A DNA stretch of 64,000 nt, taken from CADEED01 sp963839685. Lineage in GTDB: Bacteria > Pseudomonadota > Gammaproteobacteria > Steroidobacterales > Steroidobacteraceae. This document shows positions 52,059 to 61,509 of the stretch, piece by piece. The notes beneath the pieces were generated by a model. That model did no database searches. It was given only the letters and a program-made list of their open reading frames with translations, and was not told the DNA's origin. Both the position numbers and the translations under genes were made by a program. Every line of letters starts with the position of its first letter. Position 1 is the first letter of the stretch. The stretch spans positions 124,001 through 188,000 of the forward strand of contig CAWIVS010000010.1 of the NCBI GenBank assembly GCA_963839685.1. Direction: 5' to 3'.

Positions 52059-53405
52059 ATGAAGGATCTCTCCGCCGGCTCGATACCAGGGCATATCGCG
52101 TCGATGGCGTTCCAGATGGGGATCGGCATCCTGGTGCAGACCCTGTATTTCTTCACCGACCTGTACTTCGTCTCGAAGTTGGGTGATGAAGCCATCGCCG
52201 GCGTCACCTCGGCAGGAAATATCTGGTTCGTGGTGCTCGCGCTTACGCAGATCCTGAATGTCGGCACGGTCGCGCTGGTGTCGAACGCAGTCGGCGCACA
52301 GCAACGCGATCGCGCCAATCTGGTGTTCAACCAGTCGCTGTCCGTGTCCATCATTCTCGGTGCAGTGGTGATCGTCGGCGTGTTCGCGACCGCAGGGCCT
52401 TACATGCGCGTCATCGCCGCCGATGAAGCCACGGCGCGTGCGGGCATCGACTACCTGTACTGGTTCGCGCCGGGACTCGGTCTGCAGTTCCTCATGATCG
52501 CCATGTTCGCGACGCTGCGCGGCACCGGCATCGTCAAGCCGACCATGATCCTGCAGATCGTCAGCGTGCTGGTGAACGTGGCGCTGGCACCCGTGCTGAT
52601 CGCCGGCTGGGGTACCGGCAAACCCATGGGACCCGCGGGCGCCGGCCTCGCGAGCACCATTGCCACCGTCGTCGGCGTGGTGCTGAGCGCGTACTACTTT
52701 CATCGCCACGAAAAGTACGTCGCCATTCATCGCGAACAGATGCGTCCGCAGAGCGAGGTGTGGGGCCGGATCCTTTATATCGGGCTGCCCGTGGGTCTCG
52801 AGTTCTTCCTGATGTCCATCGTCATGGGAGTGATCTACTGGGTGATCCGCGATTTCGGCGCCTCCGCGCAGGCCGGTTTCGGCGTGGGACAGGGCGTGAT
52901 GCGCATCATCATGTTGCCCGCGATGGCCGTGGCGTTTGCCGCCGCGCCGATCGCCGGCCAGAATTTCGGCGCACGCAGACCCGAGCGCGTGCGCGAAACC
53001 TTCAAGTGGACGGTCACCTACAGCGTGGTGATCATGCTGTTGCTCACCGTGCTCTGCCAGTTTGAATCGGACTTTTTCGTGCACATCTTCACCACCGAGG
53101 CCGCGGTGGTCGCGGTCGGCGTGCAGCTGCTGGTGATCAGCTCGTGGAACTTCGCGGCGAATGGCGTGATTTTCAGCTGCTCTTCGATGTTCCAGGCGCT
53201 CGGCAACACCTGGCCTTCCATCGGTTCGAGCGCGGTCAGGCTGATCGTGTTCATCGGTCCGGTGTTCTGGCTATCTACCCGGCCGGGGTTTCAGCTGGTG
53301 CACGTCTGGTACCTGTCGGTGATGAGCATGTTCCTGCAGGCGGTGGTCTCCATCCTGCTGCTGCGCCGGGAGTTTTCCAGGAAGCTACAGCCCGTTACCG
53401 CGTGA
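52059..53405 (+). CDS. MATE-family multidrug/toxin efflux protein
   Basis: The start is the ATG at 52059 (MKDLSAGSIPGHIASMAFQM); the open frame extends back to 51963 across the terminator and is rejected there. The 448-residue protein has twelve membrane segments in two halves of six, with FFTDLYFVSKLGDEAIAG in the first half and QAGFGVGQGVMRIIMLPAMA in the second. It is a cation-coupled exporter (Na+ or H+). Its last 11 bases overlap the 3' end of a convergent gene. No regulator is adjacent. Confidence 0.92.
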   Translation: MKDLSAGSIPGHIASMAFQMGIGILVQTLYFFTDLYFVSKLGDEAIAGVTSAGNIWFVVLALTQILNVGTVALVSNAVGAQQRDRANLVFNQSLSVSIILGAVVIVGVFATAGPYMRVIAADEATARAGIDYLYWFAPGLGLQFLMIAMFATLRGTGIVKPTMILQIVSVLVNVALAPVLIAGWGTGKPMGPAGAGLASTIATVVGVVLSAYYFHRHEKYVAIHREQMRPQSEVWGRILYIGLPVGLEFFLMSIVMGVIYWVIRDFGASAQAGFGVGQGVMRIIMLPAMAVAFAAAPIAGQNFGARRPERVRETFKWTVTYSVVIMLLLTVLCQFESDFFVHIFTTEAAVVAVGVQLLVISSWNFAANGVIFSCSSMFQALGNTWPSIGSSAVRLIVFIGPVFWLSTRPGFQLVHVWYLSVMSMFLQAVVSILLLRREFSRKLQPVTA

Positions 53406-54039
53406 CCGGGCAGCCCGGATATCCGGGAATGTTCCGCCCCAGGTGAATGTCGCGCACCACCTGCCAGGTGCCGTTGGCCTGGTCGCGCGTCGGTGTGGTG
53501 AGGCCGCTGCCACCGCGTTCCGGCCGCTCACCGCGCTCTTGCCCGGTGAGCATCGGGTCGTCGGTGAATAGCACCTCATCGATGTAATACGTCGCGCAGC
53601 CGCGCTCGATGACGTGCAGGTGAATGTGCTGTGGCACGGACTGGCCGGGATAACTTGCCGGCCGAATCGTGTCGAAGGTGTATTTGCCATTGGCGTCGCT
53701 GACGGCCCAGCCTCGCAGGCGCCCGTGACGATCCGCCCAGCGGCTCAGCGATTTTTCCGGTGGCGGGTAAATTCCAGCCGCATCCGTTTGATAGGCGTAG
53801 ACGACGACATTCGCGCGTGGCTTGCCATCGGTTCCCAGTACGCGCCCGCTCAGAATCAGCGGCTCTCCGGCTTCGGTACGCGAAGCTATGCGCGCCCTGG
53901 ACGACAGCTCGTTCGGCATGCCGTCGAACACCGCTGCGCATCCCTCACACGGCAGTCCGACGACCGGCTCCGCTGCGGCGGCCGGAATGGCGCGGGCACT
54001 CGACCCAATGACCAACGCAATGAAGAGTGCCCTGATCAT
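53395..54039 (-). CDS. Exported intradiol-dioxygenase-like protein
   Basis: The 214-residue protein has an N-terminal signal (ALFIALVIGSSARAIPAAAAE). The core follows the intradiol ring-cleavage dioxygenase fold: PLILSGRVLGTDGKPRANVV, GKYTFDTIRPASYPGQSVP and QHIHLHVIERGCATYYID. The Tyr in RPASYP and the two His of HIH are iron ligands in the family. It may cleave catechol-like compounds outside the cytoplasm, as some lignin-related members do, or may only keep the fold. It overlaps the aminotransferase gene by four bases and is read after it. Confidence 0.8.
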   Translation of the reverse strand: MIRALFIALVIGSSARAIPAAAAEPVVGLPCEGCAAVFDGMPNELSSRARIASRTEAGEPLILSGRVLGTDGKPRANVVVYAYQTDAAGIYPPPEKSLSRWADRHGRLRGWAVSDANGKYTFDTIRPASYPGQSVPQHIHLHVIERGCATYYIDEVLFTDDPMLTGQERGERPERGGSGLTTPTRDQANGTWQVVRDIHLGRNIPGYPGCPVTR

Positions 54040-55364
54040 GCGCTTTCTTTCAGCGCCCGCGAAAGGATGCCGACCAGCTCGTCGATGTGTTTGGGTTCGA
54101 TGATGAGCGCGGGCGAGAGTGCGACGATGTCACCGGTGGTGCGGACCAGCAGGCCGCGCTCGAAACACTTGAGATAGACACCAAACGCGCGTGCGCCGGG
54201 TGAGCCCGCAATGGGATCGAGCTCGATGCCGGCGACCAGGCCGTAATTGCGGACATCGATGACATGCGGCAGCCCGCGCAGCGAATGCACGGCCTGTTCG
54301 AACGCGGGCGCCATCTGCTTCGCGCGCGTCAGCAATTGTTCGCGCTCATAGATCGCGAGCGTGGCGAGGCCCGCGGCACATGCCGCCGGATGCGCGGAAT
54401 AGGTATAGCCGTGGAACAGCTCGATGGCGCCCGGTGGCCCCTGCATGAAGGCGTCGTAGATTTTCTTCGTGACCATCACCGCGCCCATCGGGATAGCGCC
54501 GTTGGTGAGGCCCTTGGCGCAGGTGATCATGTCGGGCATCACGTCGAATTCCTGCGCGGCGAACGCCGAGCCGGTGCGCCCGAAGCCGGTGATCACTTCG
54601 TCGAAGATCAGCAGCAGGCCGTGCTTGTCGCAGATCTGGCGCAGGCGCTTCAGATATCCCTGCGGCGGCAATACGACGCCTGTCGAGCCCGCGATGGGTT
54701 CGACGATTACAGCTGCGATAGTGGACGCATCATGCAGCGTCACCAGCCGCTCGAGCTCGTCGGCGAATTCCACGCCGTGCGCGGGCAGGCCGCGCGAGAA
54801 GGCGTTGCGTTTGAGATCGTGGGTGTGGGGCAGGTGATCGACACCGGGGATCATGGACGCGGGCCACACCTTGCGATTGGCGACCATGCCGCCGACGCTG
54901 ATGCCGCCGAAACCCACGCCGTGATAGCCGCGTTCACGTCCGATGAGCCGTACGCGCGCCGCGTCGCCTTTGACCCGGTGATAGGCGAGCGCGATCTTGA
55001 GCGCGGTGTCGACCGACTCGGAGCCCGAATTGGTGAAGAACACATGGTCGAGCCCTGCAGGCGCAATCCTGACCAGCGCGTTGGCCAGGTCGAAGGCCGC
55101 GGGATGGCCCATCTGGAACGGGGGCGCGTAGTCCATGGTCTCGAGCTGCCGCGCCACCGCCTGCGTGATTTCCGCGCGCCCGTGTCCGGCATTCACGCAC
55201 CACAGCCCGGCAACGCCGTCGAGAACCTTCCGGCCGTCGGGAGTCTCGTAGTACATGCCTGTCGCGCGCGCCAGCATGCGTGGTTTGCCCTTGAACTGGC
55301 GATTGGCCGTGAACGGCATCCAGTAGGCATCGAGGTCGGCAACTGTGCTTGGTTGGGCGTTCAT
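54036..55364 (-). CDS. Class III aminotransferase, omega-amino acid:pyruvate type
   Basis: The 442-residue PLP enzyme has YWMPFTANRQFKGKPRML at its start, the pattern of beta-alanine/omega-amino acid:pyruvate aminotransferase. FFTNSGSESVDTALKIALAY and AVIVEPIAGSTGVVLPPQGY follow. LLIFDEVITGFGRTG leads to MITCAKGLTNGAIPMG with PLP-binding Lys284. It moves an amino group from an omega-amino acid or amine to pyruvate, giving alanine and a semialdehyde. A regulator and an aldehyde dehydrogenase lie divergently 41 bases away, and the dehydrogenase could oxidise that semialdehyde. Confidence 0.92.
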   Translation of the reverse strand: MNAQPSTVADLDAYWMPFTANRQFKGKPRMLARATGMYYETPDGRKVLDGVAGLWCVNAGHGRAEITQAVARQLETMDYAPPFQMGHPAAFDLANALVRIAPAGLDHVFFTNSGSESVDTALKIALAYHRVKGDAARVRLIGRERGYHGVGFGGISVGGMVANRKVWPASMIPGVDHLPHTHDLKRNAFSRGLPAHGVEFADELERLVTLHDASTIAAVIVEPIAGSTGVVLPPQGYLKRLRQICDKHGLLLIFDEVITGFGRTGSAFAAQEFDVMPDMITCAKGLTNGAIPMGAVMVTKKIYDAFMQGPPGAIELFHGYTYSAHPAACAAGLATLAIYEREQLLTRAKQMAPAFEQAVHSLRGLPHVIDVRNYGLVAGIELDPIAGSPGARAFGVYLKCFERGLLVRTTGDIVALSPALIIEPKHIDELVGILSRALKESA

Positions 55365-55405
55365 GATCGACTCCGGAATGTGGGGCAGATCATAATCCTA
55401 ACCAT
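55365..55405. promoter_or_regulatory. Short divergent promoter region
   Basis: Only 41 bases separate the leftward aminotransferase start from the rightward regulator start. The two promoters must overlap here or lie within coding DNA, so the cupin regulator can affect both from one site. No palindrome clear enough to call an operator was seen. Confidence 0.4.
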
Positions 55406-55955
55406 ATGAGCATCGACGTCGGGGCGCGCCTCAAACACGTGCGCGAGCTTCATGGCCTGTCACAACGCGAGCTGGCGCGCCGCGCCGGCGTGACCAACGG
55501 GCTCATTTCGCTGATAGAACAGAATCGTGTCAGCCCGTCGGTGGGTTCGCTCAAGAAGGTGCTGGACGGCGTGCCCCTGTCGATGGCCGAGTTTTTCACG
55601 CTCGATGTCGCCAGCGCCGCGCAGGTGTTCTATCGGCGCAGAAGAGCTGGTGGAGATTGGCGGCGAGGGCGCGTCGCTGCGCCTGGTGGCCGCGCAGCGC
55701 CCGGGACGCCAGCTCACCGTGTTGCACGAACGGTATGAGCCGGGCGCGGCGACGGGCGATGACATGTTGTCGCATCGCGGCGAGGAGGGCGGCGTTGTCG
55801 TCCGCGGCAAAGTCGAGCTCACCGTCGGCGGCCAGTCGCGCGTGCTCGAGGCCGGTGACGCCTATTACTTCGCGAGCGCGACCCCGCATCGATTCCGCAA
55901 TGTCGGGCGCGAGGTGTGTGAGATCATCTCGGCCTCCACCCCGCCCACGTTTTGA
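55406..55955 (+). CDS. XRE-cupin transcriptional regulator, PuuR-like (one frame break near 55639)
   Basis: The N-terminus is an HTH_3 domain: ARLKHVRELHGLSQRELARR, GVTNGLISLIEQNRVSPSVG and SLKKVLDG. Near 55639 the frame changes and the cupin effector domain follows: EELVEIGGEGASLRLVAAQR, SHRGEEGGVVVRGKVELTVG, EAGDAYYFASATPHRFRN, with the HxExxG-like and PxH motifs. The joined length is about 183 residues, as in PuuR-type regulators of polyamine and amine catabolism. Its place beside aminotransferase and dehydrogenase genes fits that role. Confidence 0.87.
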
Positions 55956-55963
55956 ACCCCACC

Positions 55964-57481
55964 ATGTCCGCATCACCTTCCATGGATGCCTCCATTTCCG
56001 CGACGCAATGGCGCGAGCGCGCCGCCGCCATCAAGCCGCGCTCCGGTGTATTCATCGACGGGCGCTTCGTGCCGTCGGTGAGCGGCGCGACTTTCGACAA
56101 CATCAACCCGGCTACGGGTCGTTCAATCGGCGCGGTGGCTGCGGGCGAAGCGCGCGATGTCGAACGCGCCGCCGCGAGCGCACGCGCCGCCTTTCGTCGC
56201 GGCAGCTGGGCGCTCCAGGAACCCAAGGCGCGCAAGCGAGTGCTGCTCAAGCTCGCGGAGTTGATGCTCGCCCACCGCGATGAGCTCGCCTTGCTGGAGA
56301 CGCTCGATACCGGCAAGCCCATCGCCGATTCACTCAGTGTCGACATTCCGTCTTCGGCCAATTGCATCCGCTGGTACGCCGAAGCAGTCGACAAGATCTA
56401 CGACGAAGTCGCACCCACCGGTCCGCGCGCGCTGGCCATGATCACGCGCGAGCCCATGGGTGTGGTCGGCGCCATCGTTCCGTGGAATTTCCCGCTGCTG
56501 ATGGCATCCTGGAAAATCGGTCCGGTGCTCGCCAGCGGCAACTCGCTGGTGCTCAAGCCCTCGGAAAAATCGCCACTCACCGCGCTGCGCGTGGCCGAAC
56601 TGGCGATGGAAGCCGGACTTCCCGAAGGTGTTTTCAACGTGGTGCCAGGCTTCGGGCAGACCGCGGGCCACGCGCTGGCTTCGTCCATGGACGTCGACTG
56701 CATTGCGTTCACCGGTTCGACCGCCACCGGCAAGGCCGTGATGGCGAGCGCCGCCCAGTCGAATCTCAAGAAAGCCTGGCTCGAGTGCGGTGGCAAGTCG
56801 CCCAACATCGTGCTGGCGGATTGCCCGGACCTCGATCGGGCGGCTACCGCAGCCGCATTCGCCATCTTCTTCAATCAGGGAGAGATGTGCTCTGCAGGTT
56901 CCAGGCTGTTGGTCGACGCCTCGATCAAGGACGCGATGCTGGAGAAAATCGCGGCCGTGGGACGCGAGATGAAGCCCGGCGATCCGCTCGACCCGGCCAC
57001 CAGGCTCGGCGCGATCGTCGATGAGAGCCAGATGAAGCGTGTGCTGTCCTACATCGACACGGGCAGGAGCGAAGGCGCGAAGGTCGCGCTGGGTGGCAAC
57101 CGCGTGCGCCAGGAGACGGGTGGATTCTACGTCGAGCCCACAGTCTTCGATGCGGTGAAGCCCGCGATGCGTATCGCGCGCGAGGAAATCTTCGGCCCGG
57201 TGCTCGCGACGCTCACGTTCCGCAACGTGGAGGAGGCTATCCAGATCGCCAACGACGTGGACTACGGTCTCGCGGCGGCGGTGTGGACCCGCGACATCAA
57301 CACCGCGCATCGCACCGCGCGGGCGCTGCGCGCCGGTACGGTCTACGTGAATTGTTATGACGCCGATGACATCACCGTGCCCTTCGGCGGGTTCAAGCAG
57401 TCCGGCATCGGGCGCGACAAATCGCTGCATGCCCTCGACAAGTACACCGAGCTCAAGACCACGTGGATCGATCTGAGCTAA
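55964..57481 (+). CDS. Aldehyde dehydrogenase, PuuC-like
   Basis: The ATG at 55964 is preferred to a TTG at 55952 that overlaps the regulator stop. The 505-residue NAD(P)-dependent enzyme has VVGAIVPWNFPLLMASWKIG, FTGSTATGKAVM (coenzyme site), LECGGKSPN with general base Glu274, and NQGEMCSAGSRLLV with catalytic Cys309. The end, GGFKQSGIGRDKSLHALDKY, is usual for gamma-glutamyl-gamma-aminobutyraldehyde and related dehydrogenases. It probably oxidises the semialdehyde made by the divergently encoded aminotransferase. The next gene starts inside its last codons. Confidence 0.92.
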   Translation: MSASPSMDASISATQWRERAAAIKPRSGVFIDGRFVPSVSGATFDNINPATGRSIGAVAAGEARDVERAAASARAAFRRGSWALQEPKARKRVLLKLAELMLAHRDELALLETLDTGKPIADSLSVDIPSSANCIRWYAEAVDKIYDEVAPTGPRALAMITREPMGVVGAIVPWNFPLLMASWKIGPVLASGNSLVLKPSEKSPLTALRVAELAMEAGLPEGVFNVVPGFGQTAGHALASSMDVDCIAFTGSTATGKAVMASAAQSNLKKAWLECGGKSPNIVLADCPDLDRAATAAAFAIFFNQGEMCSAGSRLLVDASIKDAMLEKIAAVGREMKPGDPLDPATRLGAIVDESQMKRVLSYIDTGRSEGAKVALGGNRVRQETGGFYVEPTVFDAVKPAMRIAREEIFGPVLATLTFRNVEEAIQIANDVDYGLAAAVWTRDINTAHRTARALRAGTVYVNCYDADDITVPFGGFKQSGIGRDKSLHALDKYTELKTTWIDLS

Positions 57482-58909
57482 TCACTCCCGACACGCCGCT
57501 CGCCTTCGTCGACGTCGAGACCACCGGCTGCGCGTTCGACCGGCACCGCGTCATCGATGTGGCCGTGATCGGCGTGCGCGGTGACGAGCTCGAGTTCGAA
57601 TGGCAGAGCCTGGTGAATCCGGGCGGGCGCATTCCGGACGGCATCACGGCGCTCACCGGCATCGACAACGACATGCTCGCCGACGCGCCGGCCTTCGACG
57701 ACATTGCGCGGGAATTGCGCGCCAGGCTCGAAGGTCGCGTGTTCGTGGCGCACAACGTGCGATTCGACTATGGATTCATCCGGCGGGAGTTCGCGCGCAC
57801 CGGGGGCGAATGGCGCGCGCCGAACCTGTGCACGGTACGGCTGTCGCGCGCGCTGTATCCGCAGGATGCGCATCACAATCTCGATGCGCGTGATGGAACG
57901 TCACGGCATCCAGGTGGCGAACCGGCATCGTGCCCTGCCGGATGCGCAGGTGCTGCTCGAGTTCTGGCGCCAGCTGCGCGCGTCATGGCCGCGCGAAACT
58001 CTGCAACACGCGCTGGAGATCGCGGCCCTGCGCGTCAACCTGCCGACAGCGCTGTCGCCCGACCTCGGTGACGATTTGCCGGAGGCCGCCGGTGTGTACC
58101 GCTTGTTTGGCGCGGGCGAGGATGGCGCCGAGACTCTTCTATATGTGGGCAAGGCCAACAATCTGCGCGAGCGGGTCCTGGATCATTTTCGCGTGGGAGC
58201 GTCAGATGCGAAGGCCCTGAGACTCGCCTCGCAGGTACGCCGCGTCGAGTGGACACAGACTGCCGGTGAACTCGGCGCGCTGCTGCTCGAAGCACGCGAA
58301 ATTCGCGAATCGCAGCCGGTCTACAACCGCCAGTTGCGCGGCAATGGCGAACGCTTCACGTGGCTGTTCGACGACGCCGCCACACCGCCGCGTCTCACCG
58401 AGCTGTCGGCCGAGGTGCTGCATTCGGGCAATGCCTTCGGCACCTATCGCGCGGCGCACGATGCGCGGCGGGCACTCGAGAGCCTGGCGCGCGAACGGCG
58501 CTGGTGCCTGAAAGTGCTGGGTCTCGAATGCGGCGCGGGTTCCTGTTTTGGATTCCAGGTTGGCCGCTGCAACGGCGCGTGCGTCGGGCATGAAACGGCC
58601 GCCGTGCATCTCACGCGCGTCAAGCTGGAGCTGATGCCACAGCGACTGCGGCAATGGCCTTACGACGGACCCATGGTGCTGCGCGAAGGATTGGGCGAAC
58701 GCGTGCAATACCATGTGATCGATGGCTGGCAGCACCTGGAAACTTTCGACGGGGATGATGCCGCCACGGCGCTGGAGGAATTTGGCCGCAGCCTGCGACG
58801 CCCGCGTGCCGGGCGCTTCGATATCGACGGATACCGCATCCTCACCCGGCACCTGGGCAACGCACGCCTGGTGCCATTGCCCCGGCATCGCGAAGATTCG
58901 TGGGTGTGA
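57463..58909 (+). CDS. DnaQ-like exonuclease fused to GIY-YIG nuclease (one frame break near 57885)
   Basis: The GTG at 57463 lies within the end of the dehydrogenase gene. Residues 10-175 are a DEDDh 3'-5' exonuclease: LAFVDVETTGCAFDRHRVID, HNVRFDYGFIRREF and, after the frame break near 57885, HGIQVANRHRALPDAQVLLE. A GIY-YIG domain follows (AAGVYRLFGAGEDG, LLYVGKANNLRERVLDHF). The later Cys-containing CGAGSCFGFQVGRCNGACVG resembles the Cho/UvrC zinc-like region. The whole of about 480 residues matches proteins labelled as PolC-type epsilon/Cho fusions. It probably acts in DNA repair by incision and trimming. Confidence 0.87.
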
Positions 58910-58930
58910 CCGACACCATCGCTGCGCTTC

Positions 58931-61087
58931 GTGGCGTCCAGCCCGCGAGGCTTCGGCGACCTGCTTGCCGCGGAACTGCGCGCCTGTGGCGCCGCCGAGG
59001 TGCGTGAACGCGCCCTGGGAGTGGAGTTTTCCGGGCCGCTCGCGGTGGCCTATCGCGCCTGCCTCGAGTCGCGCGTGGCCAGCCGCGTCTTCCTGGTGGT
59101 GGCCGACATGGAAGCGGCCGACGAGGCACGCTTCTACGAGTCAGCCCGCGCCATCGACTGGCGCGCTCACATCGATCCTGCGCGCACGCTCGCCTGCGAC
59201 TTCACCGGCAAACATCCGACCATCACGCATACGCGGTTTGGCGCATTGCGTCTCAAGGACGCGATCTGCGATCAGTTGCGCGACACCACCGGCCGCCGTC
59301 CCGACATCTCGCCCGAGCGCCCCGCGGTGCGCGTGCATGCGCATGCCAACGGTCCGAAGGTGACGGTGTCCATCGATCTTTCCGGCGAAGGCCTGCACCG
59401 GCGCGGCTATCGCACCCAGGCCGGCGAAGCGCCACTGCGCGAGAACCTGGCGGCCGGCATCCTGCTGCGCGCCGGCTGGCCGGAGAAATGCGCCCACGCG
59501 GGTGAATTTCTCGACCCCATGTGCGGCTCGGGCACGCTGGTCATCGAGGCGGCGATGATCGCCGCCGGCATCGCGCCGGGTGCGCGCCGGCACTACTTCG
59601 GATTCTTCGGCTGGTCAGGTCACGAGCGCACCACCTGGGATGCCGTCAAGAGCGAAGCCGCGGTGCGCGAGCGCAAGCCGCAAATCGTCTTGCGCGGTCT
59701 GGATGCGGACCTCGCGGTATTGCCGGCCGCCAATGAAAACGCCACACGTGCCGGGGTGGGCGAGTTCGTGAGCTTCGAGCAGGCACGGCTCGGCGGCGCT
59801 CGCCCGAAGGGCGCGGCGCCGGGCTTCCTCGCCACCAATCCGCCGTACGGCGTGCGCCTCGAGGATCGCAACGTCGCGCGCACGCTGATGAAGGAACTCG
59901 GCGGCGTGTTACGCGCGAATTTCGGCGGCTGGGACGCGGCCATTCTCGCCGGTTCTCCCGATGCGGGACTGGAACTCGGCATTCGTGCCGAGCGTGTGCA
60001 TACCGTGTGGAATGGCGCACTGGAATGCCGCTTGCTGCGACTGCATGTCTCCGCCGAAACAGAGAAGCAGCTGCTGCACACCGGCCGCACGGCGCGCATC
60101 GACGAGTCGCTGGCCGAATCGCCTGGCTCGAAGATGTTCGGCAATCGCGTCGCGAAGAATCTCAAGCAACTGAAGTCCTGGGCCGAGCGCGAACAGGTGA
60201 GCTGCTACCGCCTGTACGACGCCGACATGCCGGAGTATTCCTTTGCCATCGATCGTTACACCGAGGCGGACGGCACACGCATCTGGCTGTACGTGCAGGA
60301 ATACAGCGCACCGAAGACCATCGAACCCGCCGCCGTGCAGCGACGGCGCAACGAGGCATTGGCCGCCCTGCCAGGCGTCACCGGCGTGCCCGCCGAATTC
60401 ATCCACCTGCGGCAGCGGCGACGCACCACGCGCGGTGACCAGTACGAGAAGTTAGGCGAGCAGGGCGAGTTCCGGCTCGTCGAGGAGAGCGGCCTCAGGT
60501 TCTGGGTCAACTTCAGCGACTACCTGGATACGGGCTTGTTCCTCGATCACCGCATCACGCGGCAGCGGCTGCGCGACGCGGCGGCGCGCAAGCGCTTCCT
60601 CAACCTGTTCGCCTACACCGGCAGCGCCACGGTGTACGCGGCGGCCGGCCGCGCCCGCGAAACCACGACCGTCGACATGTCGGCCACCTACCTCGATTGG
60701 GCTCGGCGCAATCTGGCGGTGAACGGATTTTCGGGATCGCAGCACCAGTTTCTCCAGGAGGACTGCATATCCTGGCTCAAGACGGCGGTCGCCGAGCGCC
60801 AGGTGTACGACCTGATTTTTCTCGATCCGCCAACGTTCTCCAACAGCAAGCGCATGGACGACATCCTCGATGTGCAGCGCGATCACGGTGCGCTCATCGA
60901 TCGCTGCATGGCGTTGCTCGCGCCCGGCGGGCGTCTCGTGTTCTCCAACAACGCGCAGAAGTTCGAGATGGACGCCGATGTTGGCGGGCGGTACAAAGTC
61001 ACGGACATTTCGCGCGCCACGCTGCCGAAGGATTTCGAGCGCAATCCGCGCATTCACCGGTGTTACGAATTGGAGAGCAAGCCATGA
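58931..61087 (+). CDS. rlmL: 23S rRNA (guanine) methyltransferase RlmKL
   Basis: The 718-residue bifunctional enzyme makes m2G2445 (RlmL part) and m7G2069 (RlmK part) in 23S rRNA. The N-terminus has a THUMP domain. The first methyltransferase has FLDPMCGSGTLVIEAAMIAA and the catalytic TNPPYGVRL. The second has FLNLFAYTGSATVYAAAG and LIFLDPPTFSNSKRM. The only usable start in frame is the GTG at 58931, which lacks a clear ribosome site. The stop overlaps the next ATG by three bases. The length and domain order are normal. Confidence 0.95.
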   Translation: MASSPRGFGDLLAAELRACGAAEVRERALGVEFSGPLAVAYRACLESRVASRVFLVVADMEAADEARFYESARAIDWRAHIDPARTLACDFTGKHPTITHTRFGALRLKDAICDQLRDTTGRRPDISPERPAVRVHAHANGPKVTVSIDLSGEGLHRRGYRTQAGEAPLRENLAAGILLRAGWPEKCAHAGEFLDPMCGSGTLVIEAAMIAAGIAPGARRHYFGFFGWSGHERTTWDAVKSEAAVRERKPQIVLRGLDADLAVLPAANENATRAGVGEFVSFEQARLGGARPKGAAPGFLATNPPYGVRLEDRNVARTLMKELGGVLRANFGGWDAAILAGSPDAGLELGIRAERVHTVWNGALECRLLRLHVSAETEKQLLHTGRTARIDESLAESPGSKMFGNRVAKNLKQLKSWAEREQVSCYRLYDADMPEYSFAIDRYTEADGTRIWLYVQEYSAPKTIEPAAVQRRRNEALAALPGVTGVPAEFIHLRQRRRTTRGDQYEKLGEQGEFRLVEESGLRFWVNFSDYLDTGLFLDHRITRQRLRDAAARKRFLNLFAYTGSATVYAAAGRARETTTVDMSATYLDWARRNLAVNGFSGSQHQFLQEDCISWLKTAVAERQVYDLIFLDPPTFSNSKRMDDILDVQRDHGALIDRCMALLAPGGRLVFSNNAQKFEMDADVGGRYKVTDISRATLPKDFERNPRIHRCYELESKP

Positions 61088-61509
61088 TGAAGAAGGGTTC
61101 GGCCGACTGGAAAGGAAGTCTGAAGGAAGGTACCGGCACGATTTCCACCGAGACCGGTGTGTTGCGCAATGCTCCGTACGGATTCAAGGCGCGCTTCGAA
61201 GACGGGCCCGGCACGAATCCCGAAGAACTCATCGGCGCGGCGCACGCGGCCTGTTTCACCATGGCGCTCTCCGCGGGTCTGGGCAAGGCAGGATTCACGG
61301 CTGACTCCATCCAGACCGAGGCGGCGGTGCGGCTCGAGAAAGTCGGCGATGGATTCGCCATCACCCACAGCGATCTGGTGTGCGTGGCCAAGGTGCCCAA
61401 CATCGACGACCGCACCTTTCAGGAAATCGCCGAGCAAACAAAGGCCGGCTGTCCGGTGTCGAAGGTGCTGAATGCCAAGATTTCGTTGAGCGCCAAGCTC
61501 ACCAATTGA
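61084..61509 (+). CDS. OsmC-family peroxiredoxin
   Basis: The open frame runs back to 60697 inside rlmL, but the ATG at 61084 gives the usual 141-residue protein starting KKGSADWKGSLKEGTGTIS. The two redox Cys residues are present: Cys57 in HAACFTMALS and Cys123 in KAGCPVSKVLNA. It reduces organic hydroperoxides in the cytoplasm. The start overlaps the rlmL stop, so it may be co-translated. Its last codons (AKLTN and stop) are the source of tandem repeats that follow. Confidence 0.94.
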   Translation: MMKKGSADWKGSLKEGTGTISTETGVLRNAPYGFKARFEDGPGTNPEELIGAAHAACFTMALSAGLGKAGFTADSIQTEAAVRLEKVGDGFAITHSDLVCVAKVPNIDDRTFQEIAEQTKAGCPVSKVLNAKISLSAKLTN

